Of a DNA stretch of 64,000 nt, positions 16,476 to 24,114 are shown piece after piece. Location: positions 1,307,001 to 1,371,000 of the forward strand of contig NZ_CP041982.1 of assembly GCF_014522305.1 (NCBI RefSeq), read 5' to 3'. This stretch comes from Lactobacillus sp. PV034 (GTDB taxonomy: Bacteria > Bacillota > Bacilli > Lactobacillales > Lactobacillaceae). How positions within the stretch are numbered: position 1 is the first letter of the stretch; each line of letters begins with the position of its first letter. A program made the translations under genes and the position numbers. The notes under the pieces are model-generated. The model was not told where the DNA came from and searched no databases. It worked only from the letters and a program-made list of their open reading frames with translations.

Positions 16476-16505
16476 AAAGACTCGCAGAGACGAGTCTTTT
16501 TTTGA
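16476..16505 (+). terminator. Rho-independent terminator
   Basis: Stem AAAGACTCG/CGAGTCTTT with a six-base loop and a T-run. It is inherited from the decayed PTS gene and now closes the glpK-phosphatase transcript. Confidence 0.9.
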
Positions 16506-16521
16506 TAAAAATTACATAATT

Positions 16522-16551
16522 TTGTTTTCTTTTAACTAACTGAACTAGAAT
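16522..16551 (+). promoter_or_regulatory. Probable promoter for 16652 gene
   Basis: TTGTTT (16522-16527), 18-base spacer, TAGAAT (16546-16551). It gives a 5' untranslated region of about 93 bases in which I see no further element. Confidence 0.5.
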
Positions 16552-16651
16552 AGATGTAGTAAGTTTAAAAGTTAGGAAAGAAAATACTAAGTTAATTAAT
16601 CATCTAGATTTTAGTGCTAAAAAGAAGGAATAAAGAAGGGATGGAATAAAA

Positions 16652-17284
16652 GTGACAGCCAAGGTTTTGTATCAGATTTCAGCAAACGATAAACTTTCAA
16701 TTGAAGATTTAAAAGATTTGGGTGTTGATGGAGTTTATTTAACTGATGTATTAACTGATAAAGATGAAATAATGAAGCAGGCTCAAGAAGCGGGACTAGA
16801 TATTATTGAGCAAAAGAATTTACCAATTAATCAAGATTTAACAAATATGATTTTAAATGAACTTAGAGCGCCAGCTAAGCCTAAACTTGATTTTCTTGGA
16901 AAAGTAAATCAGCTCCTTAAGTCTGAATATGCAAGCGGTTTGTTAAACTTAGGTGATGATGATAAGTTATTACAAATGCAAGCATTAGCAATGCTGGCAC
17001 TATTAGCTGACCAATTAGTAGTTCCGGCAAATTTAATTGGAGAAAAGGATTCTCAAGAACGACGACAAATTAAAAAATTAATTAATTTAAAAAAATCACA
17101 AACTGCTGGGTCTAGTATTATTCATATTACTGAAAATGATCTAATTGAAATTCAAAAGGGAAAGTTGACAGGATACTTTAATACAAGCGCAACAGCACTT
17201 GGTTTTAATTCGACTAGTAGTTGGATTCAAAACTACTTAGTTGGACAGCTTCTTCCTAAAGGAGTAGTTATCAAAGAAGATTAA
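16652..17284 (+). CDS. Hypothetical protein, possibly a shrunken GH13-like protein
   Basis: The 210-residue product starts at GTG, preceded by GGGATGG; no better start is present. The segment LSIEDLKDLGVDGVYLTDVL resembles the second strand of GH13 alpha-glucosidase barrels (normally LGVDAIWLSP). The C-terminal third (IKKLINLKKSQ then strands ending GKLTGYFNTS) resembles the GH13 C-terminal beta domain. The catalytic Asp/Glu regions and most of the barrel are missing: about 210 residues instead of about 550. It may be a retained remnant with a new role, or unrelated. It overlaps the macro-domain gene spacing closely (one base apart), forming a two-gene operon. Confidence 0.6.
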   Translation: MTAKVLYQISANDKLSIEDLKDLGVDGVYLTDVLTDKDEIMKQAQEAGLDIIEQKNLPINQDLTNMILNELRAPAKPKLDFLGKVNQLLKSEYASGLLNLGDDDKLLQMQALAMLALLADQLVVPANLIGEKDSQERRQIKKLINLKKSQTAGSSIIHITENDLIEIQKGKLTGYFNTSATALGFNSTSSWIQNYLVGQLLPKGVVIKED

Positions 17285-17285
17285 G

Positions 17286-17798
17286 ATGTTAGAAGTAAAA
17301 CAAGCAGATATAACCAAATTAAAAGTAGATGCCATTGTAAATGCAGCTAATAAAAGTCTATTAGGTGGTGGTGGCGTTGATGGAGCAATTCATGCAGCAG
17401 CTGGTCCGCTATTATTAGAAGAGTGCCGCAAACTTCATGGTTGCAACACTGGTGAAGCTAAAATTACTAAAGGCTATAACTTACCAGCAAAGTTTGTTAT
17501 TCATACTGTAGGACCAATTTATCGGTTTCATACCTCAACAGAAAATAGTAAGCTATTAGCTGATTGCTACAGAAATAGTTTAAAATTAGCACAAAAATAC
17601 CAATTAAAAAGTTTGGCTTTTTCTAGCATTTCAACCGGAGTTTATGGTTATCCTAAAAAAGAGGCAGCAGAAATAGCGGTGAGGACAGTGAAAAGTTGGT
17701 TAATAGAAACAAAATATCAGATAAATATTATATTTTGTGTTTTTGATCATGAAAATAAAGAGATATATCAAGGCTTAATAAACAAAAATCTTAGTTAG
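17286..17798 (+). CDS. Macro-domain protein, ADP-ribose/O-acetyl-ADP-ribose hydrolase family
   Basis: The 170-residue protein is a single macro domain of the YmdB/MacroD type. It shows VNAANKSLLGGGGVDGAIHAAAG, where Asn, Gly-rich loop and Asp form the ADP-ribose pocket, then VIHTVGPIY and FSSISTGVYGYP. Enzymes of this class remove ADP-ribose from proteins or hydrolyse O-acetyl-ADP-ribose. It starts one base after the previous stop and is followed by a terminator whose stem includes the stop codon. Confidence 0.93.
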   Translation: MLEVKQADITKLKVDAIVNAANKSLLGGGGVDGAIHAAAGPLLLEECRKLHGCNTGEAKITKGYNLPAKFVIHTVGPIYRFHTSTENSKLLADCYRNSLKLAQKYQLKSLAFSSISTGVYGYPKKEAAEIAVRTVKSWLIETKYQINIIFCVFDHENKEIYQGLINKNLS

Positions 17799-17822
17799 AA
17801 TTATTCTAACTAAGATTTTTTG
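17784..17822. terminator. Bidirectional terminator
   Basis: Seventeen-base perfect stem around a TTA loop (arms 17784-17800 and 17804-17820). It lies between the convergent macro-domain and amidotransferase-like genes and contains the TAG stop of the former. Confidence 0.92.
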
Positions 17823-17824
17823 TT

Positions 17825-18508
17825 CTATTTAATTTGACTAAAAAATGCGGTAAAGATTTCTTCTTGTTCAGGATTATTGGTTAAAAGATCAGGACGCCAT
17901 TGAACGCCTTGCATTAAACCGTCATTTGAAGCAATTGCTTCGATAATGCCATCAGGGGCAGTAGCAATAATATTGAAGTTGTCAGCAATATTTTTAATTG
18001 CTTGATGATGATAACTGTTTACATATGGATGGTTACCGATAATTTGGGCTAGGTGACTTTCTGGAGTGACATTTACATGGTGGCTAGGTTGTGATAAATT
18101 GCTTGCTTGAAGATGCTGAATACCAGCACCAGAGTTTTGACCATAAATATCTTGAAAAAGTGAGCCTCCAAAGGCAACGTTTAAGATTTGCATTCCGCGA
18201 CTAATTCCTAGAATGGGAAGATTTGCTTCGTGACTAGCCTTGATTAAATTAAGTTCGTATTGATCGCGTTCAGGATCGGTTTTTCTTAATTCAGGTAAAG
18301 GTTCTTCATTATAAAAAATCGGAGTAATATCATCTCCATCAGTTAAAATTAAAGCATCAAAATCAGTTTGAGGCTCTGGCATGGCTTTTAAACTTGCTGG
18401 AGCTAAGATAATAGGTAAAAATCCATTTTTAGTTACGAGGTCAATTATTGAACGGTCAATTGTCAGTTGATTATTTTTAATAGCTGCTGTGATAGCGATT
18501 TTTTTCAT
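17825..18508 (-). CDS. Gamma-glutamyl-GABA hydrolase-like protein lacking all three catalytic residues
   Basis: The 227-residue protein has the class I glutamine amidotransferase (PuuD-like) fold along its whole length: LTDGDDITPIFYNEE, PILGISRGMQILNVAFGG, YHHQAI and GVQWRPD. The nucleophile elbow, normally GICRGMQ, has Ser103 (AGT codon, read directly) instead of Cys. The usual VQWHPE box is VQWRPD, so the catalytic His and Glu are Arg205 and Asp207. The frame and ribosome site (GGAGAG) are intact. It is therefore probably a pseudoenzyme, perhaps binding gamma-glutamyl compounds or acting as a regulator. The gene ending at 91 has the intact His-Glu box. Confidence 0.85.
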   Translation of the reverse strand: MKKIAITAAIKNNQLTIDRSIIDLVTKNGFLPIILAPASLKAMPEPQTDFDALILTDGDDITPIFYNEEPLPELRKTDPERDQYELNLIKASHEANLPILGISRGMQILNVAFGGSLFQDIYGQNSGAGIQHLQASNLSQPSHHVNVTPESHLAQIIGNHPYVNSYHHQAIKNIADNFNIIATAPDGIIEAIASNDGLMQGVQWRPDLLTNNPEQEEIFTAFFSQIK

Positions 18509-18687
18509 TAAATCAGCTCTCCTTTTTTATTATCATCTTGATAAGCTCTGCCATAATTCTAGCATATCTTGTTTTAACACTTTGAATTTTAAAATTAATT
18601 TAAATTACAGCAAAATATGTGGATCAGAGATGTTTATCGTAGATAATAGATTATCATTGAAATTGAAAGTAAGTAAGGGATGGAATT

Positions 18688-19584
18688 ATGAATGATTCAA
18701 ATTTTACACCAAAACAGAATCAGACAAATAAAAACTCTGCCAAGAGTCAAAATTTAACCCGAAAGCAATATCGTAAGCAAGCAGAGCAAGAGAATAAGAC
18801 TAATGTTTGGGATTTAGCCATTGATCGTCCTTATATAGCGGTAGCTGTTGTGGTTTTAGGCTTACTTTTTATTATGACCAAATGGTGGCTTGGCTTAGGT
18901 ATTTTATTTTTATTAGTGATCATAGGTATAGTAATAATTTCTTATAGTAAGACACCGTCAAAAACTCTAAGTATTGAATTTAAATTAGGCGGGTCTCGAA
19001 AATTAAATGCCTTAAAAGCTCTTCAATTTGGAGCAGCAATGATAATGTTTTTAGCTACGTATATGCGACAAGTGGTCGTCATTAATTTTCAGATCACAGG
19101 TGCGCAAGATAGCTTAAAAGTCATCCAAGGCGCAGCTGCTCAAACTAATAATACGTATGCAACGCAGGGAGCTAATGCACTTGGGATTTTGGATAATTTA
19201 ATGAATGGGTCACTTTGGGGAACTTATCGCTATGCAACTAATAGTGCTCAGTTTATGAGTGATCCCAACGGAAAATGGATTATGATTTGGACATTCCTGT
19301 TAATGCTGGCACCAGCATTTTGTGTAATTGGGCAATTCTTTAGAGAACCATATTCACGGCGGACAATGCTGGTTTGTTCAGGGTTATCTGTAGTATTATT
19401 CATTTTAACTCCTTCATTAATTATTCATTGGGGCACCTTATATGGAATTAACCATCAAATGAATCAAGAACAAATTCACCAAATGTTTAGTATTGGTTAC
19501 ATGGCTTATCCCGCTATCTTGTGTGCAGTTTTAGTTTTTATTATTGCTTTATATCGCAGTATTAAAAGAGATAACTTTCATTGA
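18688..19584 (+). CDS. Hypothetical multi-pass membrane protein
   Basis: I do not recognise this 298-residue protein. The first 45 residues are hydrophilic and rich in Asn, Gln and Lys. About six hydrophobic segments follow at roughly residues 52-70, 72-90, 108-126, 200-218, 230-252 and 270-290, with an extracellular loop of about 70 residues between the third and fourth. The start has GGGATGG eight bases upstream. A short palindrome GATAATAGATTATC lies 33 bases before the start. It is monocistronic. Confidence 0.75.
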   Translation: MNDSNFTPKQNQTNKNSAKSQNLTRKQYRKQAEQENKTNVWDLAIDRPYIAVAVVVLGLLFIMTKWWLGLGILFLLVIIGIVIISYSKTPSKTLSIEFKLGGSRKLNALKALQFGAAMIMFLATYMRQVVVINFQITGAQDSLKVIQGAAAQTNNTYATQGANALGILDNLMNGSLWGTYRYATNSAQFMSDPNGKWIMIWTFLLMLAPAFCVIGQFFREPYSRRTMLVCSGLSVVLFILTPSLIIHWGTLYGINHQMNQEQIHQMFSIGYMAYPAILCAVLVFIIALYRSIKRDNFH

Positions 19585-19622
19585 TATTGATTGTTAATTT
19601 TTATAAAATCTGAAATATAAAA

Positions 19623-19646
19623 GCTGCTTATTAGCGGCCTTTTTTG
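19623..19646 (+). terminator. Weak rho-independent terminator
   Basis: Short stem GCTGC/GCGGC (one G-U) with a six-base loop and CTTTTTT. It ends the membrane-protein transcript. Confidence 0.6.
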
Positions 19647-19650
19647 TTAA

Positions 19651-19734
19651 TAAAAAAGCTCCTTCATATAAATGAAGGAGCTAAAGTTAAGGAAAGCTAC
19701 AAAAATTTTATGAAAGCGGTTTAATCACTTTCTA
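19651..19734 (-). ncRNA. Candidate ~84-nt small RNA on the minus strand
   Basis: Reading the minus strand, a promoter at 19741-19768 is followed by a 7-bp hairpin GAAAGTG/CGCTTTC and a C/U-rich single-stranded stretch with TTTCCTT. A perfect 11-bp terminator stem AGCTCCTTCAT/ATGAAGGAGCT then leads into TTTTTTA. No gene lies on this strand for several kilobases in either direction, so neither promoter nor terminator serves a coding transcript. The pyrimidine-rich loop resembles anti-Shine-Dalgarno seeds of Firmicute regulatory RNAs. Start and end are predicted by eye. Confidence 0.6.
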
Positions 19735-19740
19735 AATCAT

Positions 19741-19768
19741 ATTCTAGCCGATATTATTGTAATGTCAA
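19741..19768 (-). promoter_or_regulatory. Strong minus-strand promoter for candidate small RNA
   Basis: On the minus strand TTGACA (complement 19763-19768), 16-base spacer, TAGAAT (complement 19741-19746). The start site should be near 19734. Confidence 0.65.
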
Positions 19769-19796
19769 TTATAAAGTGTTGTAAGGAGTGATAATT

Positions 19797-20600
19797 ATGA
19801 ATAATGATCCTTTAGTCTTCAAGTTAGCTACAGCTAAGAATAAACCCTCTAGTTTTAGAAAAGATAAAAGTCATAGTTGTCCCTTCTGTGATGTAGCTAG
19901 CCTGGATAATATTTATCAAAAAGAAGGCGACTTGATGTGGTTACACAATCGTTTTCCAACTTTAAAAGATACTTTACAAACCGTATTAATTGAATCTGCC
20001 GATCATAATGGTGATATTAGTAATTATACTAAGGCTCATAACCGAAAATTAATGAAATTTGCTCTACAGTGTTTTAATGAAGTTATTAGCACTAATAAAT
20101 ACCAGTCAGTACTGTGGTATAAAAATTTTGGCCCTTTATCTCGTGGATCCCTAGTACATCCTCATATGCAAATTGTTGGCTTAGAACATGAAGATGGTTA
20201 TAAATATATTCACAAAAATAACTTTACTGGAATCTCAGTATTTGAAAATGAACGAGTAGAAGTAAATATGGCGCTTCATCCAGTTCAAGGCTATCAGGAA
20301 ATTAATATAAATCTAAATGATTCACAAAATGATGTTGCTATAGATAATTGGGCTGATTGGATTCAAATAGCTACGCAATATACCTTACAAGAAATGTATC
20401 ACAGTCGCTGCACTTCTTATAATTTATTTTTTTATCCTTATGAAAGTAACGGTAAGAAACGCATTTGTGCAAAATTAATTCCAAGATTTTATGCTCCTCC
20501 TTATTTTGTAGGATACAAATTATCACAAAGAAATGATAAAATTAGCTTAGAAGAAGAAGGTAAAAAATTATTTAATTTTAATTTGATGCAAAGTAAATAA
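19797..20600 (+). CDS. DUF4931/GalT-like histidine-triad protein
   Basis: The ATG at 19797 with AAGGAG eight bases upstream is preferred over an in-frame GTG at 19788, giving 267 residues. CPFC near residue 28 and LVHPHMQIVG near residue 120 match the zinc site and HPH-Q active site of the galactose-1-phosphate uridylyltransferase branch of the HIT superfamily. It is likely a nucleotidyl transferase or hydrolase of unknown substrate (DUF4931-type). It is monocistronic, followed by a TATAAT for the next gene. Confidence 0.78.
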   Translation: MNNDPLVFKLATAKNKPSSFRKDKSHSCPFCDVASLDNIYQKEGDLMWLHNRFPTLKDTLQTVLIESADHNGDISNYTKAHNRKLMKFALQCFNEVISTNKYQSVLWYKNFGPLSRGSLVHPHMQIVGLEHEDGYKYIHKNNFTGISVFENERVEVNMALHPVQGYQEININLNDSQNDVAIDNWADWIQIATQYTLQEMYHSRCTSYNLFFYPYESNGKKRICAKLIPRFYAPPYFVGYKLSQRNDKISLEEEGKKLFNFNLMQSK

Positions 20601-20666
20601 AATATAATATCACGTGTTATAATATTATTGATTGATAGATTCAGCCATATTAAGGACTTGATACCA

Positions 20667-21455
20667 ATGCTAAAAGATGAATTAGAAGATTTAATCCCAG
20701 CTAAAGAAGTAGATGTAGGTGTATTGTTATGCTATGGAAAGGATATCCTTTTTAAGCATAATGCAGATAAAAGCTTTTCTGCTGCTGGTTTTATTGATTT
20801 AGGAATTGCTGCATATATAGAAGACCAATGGAAACAAAATCCTGAAATTTTAGATGAAACGCTCGAAGTAACCGATTTATCCAGGGTTAGAGGAACCGGA
20901 ATAATTAGTAAATTAGGTCAAAGTAAATGGTCAATTAGAGATTTGCTTTACTTGATGATGGCAATAGGAGATAATGCTGCAAGTAACCTATTAATTGAGC
21001 GTTTTGATATCTACGAAATTGATGAATGGTTGAAGAAAAATCATCCGGGGATGCGTTTGGGAAGAGAATTTATGCGTTATTCTCCAACTGGTCAAGATAA
21101 TGAAGTAACGGCAGAAAGTGTGATGAAGTTACTCGACCACTTTATGATTAGTAAAAATCCATTTAGTGAAATTGTTAGATCAGGATTAGAAAACCACTCA
21201 ACCTTGTTTAACTTATTAGCTTTAGAAAATACTGAATTACCTACTTTTAATAAAATGAGTCAATTTTCACATTTGATTCATGAAGCTAGTGCCTTAAGAA
21301 CTCAAAAGGGCCCTTTAAGTGTGGTAGTCCTAACTAAATTTAAAGATAATAAGAGTGAAGATATCAAATTTTTGCAGAATTTTGGTAAAACTCTCTATGC
21401 AAAAGTTTCAATTCCGCAATTACCAAAGACTGGGTTAACTGATAATAAAAAATAA
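20667..21455 (+). CDS. Class A beta-lactamase-fold protein with degenerate active site
   Basis: The ATG at 20667 has AAGGA ten bases upstream and lies 44 bases after a TATAAT at 20618-20623, giving 262 residues. The fold is recognisable: RGTGII then SIRDLLYLMMAIGDNAASNLLI matches the SDN region of class A serine hydrolases, and GPLSVVVLTK matches the last strand. However, the SxxK tetrad is AAGFID (Gly41 for Ser, Asp44 for Lys), SDN is GDN, and no KTG is present. The protein has no signal peptide. It should not hydrolyse beta-lactams; it may bind peptidoglycan-like ligands or be a cytoplasmic pseudoenzyme. Confidence 0.75.
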   Translation: MLKDELEDLIPAKEVDVGVLLCYGKDILFKHNADKSFSAAGFIDLGIAAYIEDQWKQNPEILDETLEVTDLSRVRGTGIISKLGQSKWSIRDLLYLMMAIGDNAASNLLIERFDIYEIDEWLKKNHPGMRLGREFMRYSPTGQDNEVTAESVMKLLDHFMISKNPFSEIVRSGLENHSTLFNLLALENTELPTFNKMSQFSHLIHEASALRTQKGPLSVVVLTKFKDNKSEDIKFLQNFGKTLYAKVSIPQLPKTGLTDNKK

Positions 21456-21460
21456 TTTTT

Positions 21461-21497
21461 AAAAGACTGTTTTGAAAAGAAACAGTCTTTTTTGTAT
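21461..21497 (+). terminator. Rho-independent terminator
   Basis: Twelve-base stem AAAAGACTGTTT/AAACAGTCTTTT, seven-base loop, T-run. It separates the beta-lactamase-like and phosphodiesterase genes. Confidence 0.88.
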
Positions 21498-21536
21498 CAT
21501 CGATATGAAAAAATAATTAACGGTGATAGAAATAAA

Positions 21537-23309
21537 ATGAAAAAATTTTTTCAAGATATCAAAGTATATTCAGAATATTTTAGAAACTATATTTGGCGCT
21601 ATTTATTACTTTTTATTGGCTTAGAGCTTTTTGATGTATTACTCATAATCCCGATTTTTCGAGCTCTTGCTACTATTACGCTTCAAGCAAGTGCAATTCC
21701 ATTTATCTCCTATCAGAATATTATTACTATTTTAACAACTCACAGTTTAGTTGCACTTGCCCTATTGTTAGAATTAATCTGTTTAATTTTAATAATTTAT
21801 GGTCAATTTACTTTCTTAATGGTTGCGGTAAAAAATATTTCTCTTAGCTTTAACAAAGTATTACTGCAAACTTGGATTGCGGTGAAAAGAATACGCTTAG
21901 GTTCACTTTTATTACTAATGGCGTATTTTGTTCTAATCGTTCCTTTTGCTGATTTAGTATTTCGGACTCCGCTTCTTGCAAAAATTCAAATTCCGGAATT
22001 TATATTAGATTACATGATGCGTAAGCCGGTATTTTGCGTCAGTATGTTAATAATTTATAGTATTATCTTGATTTTAGGTGCTAGGTTATTATTAACGTTG
22101 CCAATAATGGCATTTAAAGGACAGTCAAGTTGGTCAGCCATGAAAAAAAGTTGGAAGCTAACTTCTAAAAAGACATGGTGGGCTATTATAAGTAGACTCA
22201 TTGCAGTATCGGTTTTAAGTATAGGAATTTTAGCAGCTTATGATGGAAGCTTACTTTTATGTCAATTTCTGTGGAATACTTGGGGTAAAAGTTGGGATCA
22301 AATTTTTATTTATTTAAACTTATTATTGGTACAGTTCGGCTCCGTACTTGTATTAACTTGGTCAGGGGTGGTCTCATTTTTTATTATCTTCCAGCCATTG
22401 CATTTACAACTTGAATATTCTAATAAAAAATCTTTAAAAATAAATTGGCGCTTTTGTATTATCAGCTTAGTTGTCTATTTAGTTGCAATTAGCAGTGCCA
22501 CTTGTGATAACGTATTTTACCTTCAGCAATTCACTCATCATCAACCTTTGATCATTTCACATCGAGGAGTAAGTGCAAAAAATGGCGTCCAGAATACTAT
22601 TACAGCTTTGAAAAAGACAGCGAAATTACATCCTGATTATGTTGAAATTGATGTTCATGAAACTAAAGACAATCAGTTTGTGGTAATGCATGATGAAAAT
22701 CTTAAGCAACTTGCAAAAGTGAATAAAAAGCCAAAAGAGTTAACACTTAAGCAATTAGAAAAAATAAGGCTTAGAGAAGATGGTCATCAAGCTAAAATTG
22801 CTAGCTTAGATAATTATTTAAAAGCTGCAAATCGTTTTCACCAGAAGTTATTAATTGAAATAAAAACAACTCCTCAAGATTCAAAATTAATGCTATCTCG
22901 TTTTAATCAAAAATATGGTTCTTTGATTAAGCACCGTCATTATCAAGTTCAGTCATTAGATTATAGTGTAATTGAACGCTTGCATAAGTTAGATGATCAA
23001 ATCTTTGTGCTTTATATTCAGCCCTATAATTTTACTTATCCTTACAGCTTAGCTGATGGATATGCTATGGAATATTCTACTTTAAATAGTGATTTTATCA
23101 CGCAAGCACATTTGCAGCACAAACCAGTTTATGCGTGGACTGTAAATAATTCTGGGGTAATGAAGCAGATGATGATTGAGGGTGTAGATGGAATTATTAC
23201 TGATAATGTTAGTTTGTTACGAAGAAATATTAAAAATTTTGAGGGAAATCATTCGACAGTTAGTCAGTTGCTAAACTACATCATTGTTCTGCCTAATCCT
23301 TGGAATTAG
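21537..23309 (+). CDS. Glycerophosphodiester phosphodiesterase with N-terminal membrane domain
   Basis: The ATG at 21537 (GGTGAT upstream) is chosen because the in-frame TTG at 21492 lies in the preceding terminator. The 590-residue protein has six or seven transmembrane segments in the first 330 residues (GPDPase membrane domain). A GlpQ/UgpQ-type catalytic domain follows with ISHRGVS, PDYVEIDVHETKDNQ and VVMHDENL, the His-Arg, Glu-x-Asp and His-Asp metal and acid-base residues. It hydrolyses glycerophosphodiesters, releasing glycerol 3-phosphate from deacylated lipids or lipoteichoic acid. The active domain is predicted to be outside the membrane. Confidence 0.9.
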   Translation: MKKFFQDIKVYSEYFRNYIWRYLLLFIGLELFDVLLIIPIFRALATITLQASAIPFISYQNIITILTTHSLVALALLLELICLILIIYGQFTFLMVAVKNISLSFNKVLLQTWIAVKRIRLGSLLLLMAYFVLIVPFADLVFRTPLLAKIQIPEFILDYMMRKPVFCVSMLIIYSIILILGARLLLTLPIMAFKGQSSWSAMKKSWKLTSKKTWWAIISRLIAVSVLSIGILAAYDGSLLLCQFLWNTWGKSWDQIFIYLNLLLVQFGSVLVLTWSGVVSFFIIFQPLHLQLEYSNKKSLKINWRFCIISLVVYLVAISSATCDNVFYLQQFTHHQPLIISHRGVSAKNGVQNTITALKKTAKLHPDYVEIDVHETKDNQFVVMHDENLKQLAKVNKKPKELTLKQLEKIRLREDGHQAKIASLDNYLKAANRFHQKLLIEIKTTPQDSKLMLSRFNQKYGSLIKHRHYQVQSLDYSVIERLHKLDDQIFVLYIQPYNFTYPYSLADGYAMEYSTLNSDFITQAHLQHKPVYAWTVNNSGVMKQMMIEGVDGIITDNVSLLRRNIKNFEGNHSTVSQLLNYIIVLPNPWN

Positions 23310-23351
23310 TAACTACTAAAAAAGCTCTGATATTTAATCATAGCTTAAGTT

Positions 23352-24044
23352 TTAATATTTTGTTTCTTTAATATCATCCTCAGGACGATGTTCTTGTAGA
23401 CGTAGACCATAAATTGTAAAGTCAGCATCATCAGGATCACGTTTTAGATCAATGGTTATTTCAGAACCATCTTGTGTAAAGTTAAGGTCTTTACGTGTAT
23501 CAATCCACATCACTGTTTTAATCTCAGGTACATTATGAAGGGTAATTTTTTGTGAGAGTGGTTGATGAATAAAGACATAGATTTGATAATTAGCAACACT
23601 ATTTCTGAAGATAGTGGCGTTACTATCGGTAGTAATATCTTTATCCGGACGTGCTTCGTAATAAGCATGGCCAAAGCGATCAATCCATTGGCGTAAAAGA
23701 TCTAATTGTTTATATTCTTTGGAGTCTATTTCACCACTTTTATTTAACTTGATTTCAAAATAGATATTGTAATCATCTAAGCGAGCAGCCATTAATTTTG
23801 CTAAGATATCAGGGCCTGCAAGAGGAAGGGCAGGTCGAGGCTGACAAAACTTAATAGAATACTTTTGACAAGATTCTTTTAATAGTTTTTCTTGCATAGC
23901 ATCGGCATCTTTAATACTTACACCGCGAAAGCCAGCATCACGTGCTTGACGTACTAAAAGATCAGCGTCAATACTGCCATCATTTCCATCAATTGTATAT
24001 TGAAGAACAATTCCAATATTTAAATCTTCTTTTATTTCATCCAT
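23352..24044 (-). CDS. Hypothetical protein resembling a condensed GH29 alpha-L-fucosidase
   Basis: The ATG at 24044 has AGAAGG ten bases upstream, giving 230 residues. The first 60 residues (GIVLQYTIDG, DADLLVRQARDAGFRGVSI, then KYSIKFC) follow the first barrel strands of GH29 fucosidases. The last 90 (QIYVFIHQP, VPEIKTVMWIDTRKDLNF, then DADFTIYGLRL) follow their C-terminal beta domain. The central barrel with the nucleophile Asp is missing, and full-length enzymes have over 400 residues. It is probably non-catalytic; the resemblance is by eye. It is divergent from yaaA with a 16-bp AT palindrome between them (24074-24089). Confidence 0.6.
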   Translation of the reverse strand: MDEIKEDLNIGIVLQYTIDGNDGSIDADLLVRQARDAGFRGVSIKDADAMQEKLLKESCQKYSIKFCQPRPALPLAGPDILAKLMAARLDDYNIYFEIKLNKSGEIDSKEYKQLDLLRQWIDRFGHAYYEARPDKDITTDSNATIFRNSVANYQIYVFIHQPLSQKITLHNVPEIKTVMWIDTRKDLNFTQDGSEITIDLKRDPDDADFTIYGLRLQEHRPEDDIKETKY

Positions 24045-24114
24045 GTGGTTCACACCTTCTGTAATTATTTAACTTAATTATATAATTAATTAAAAATATA
24101 AGGGAGAGAAAGAT

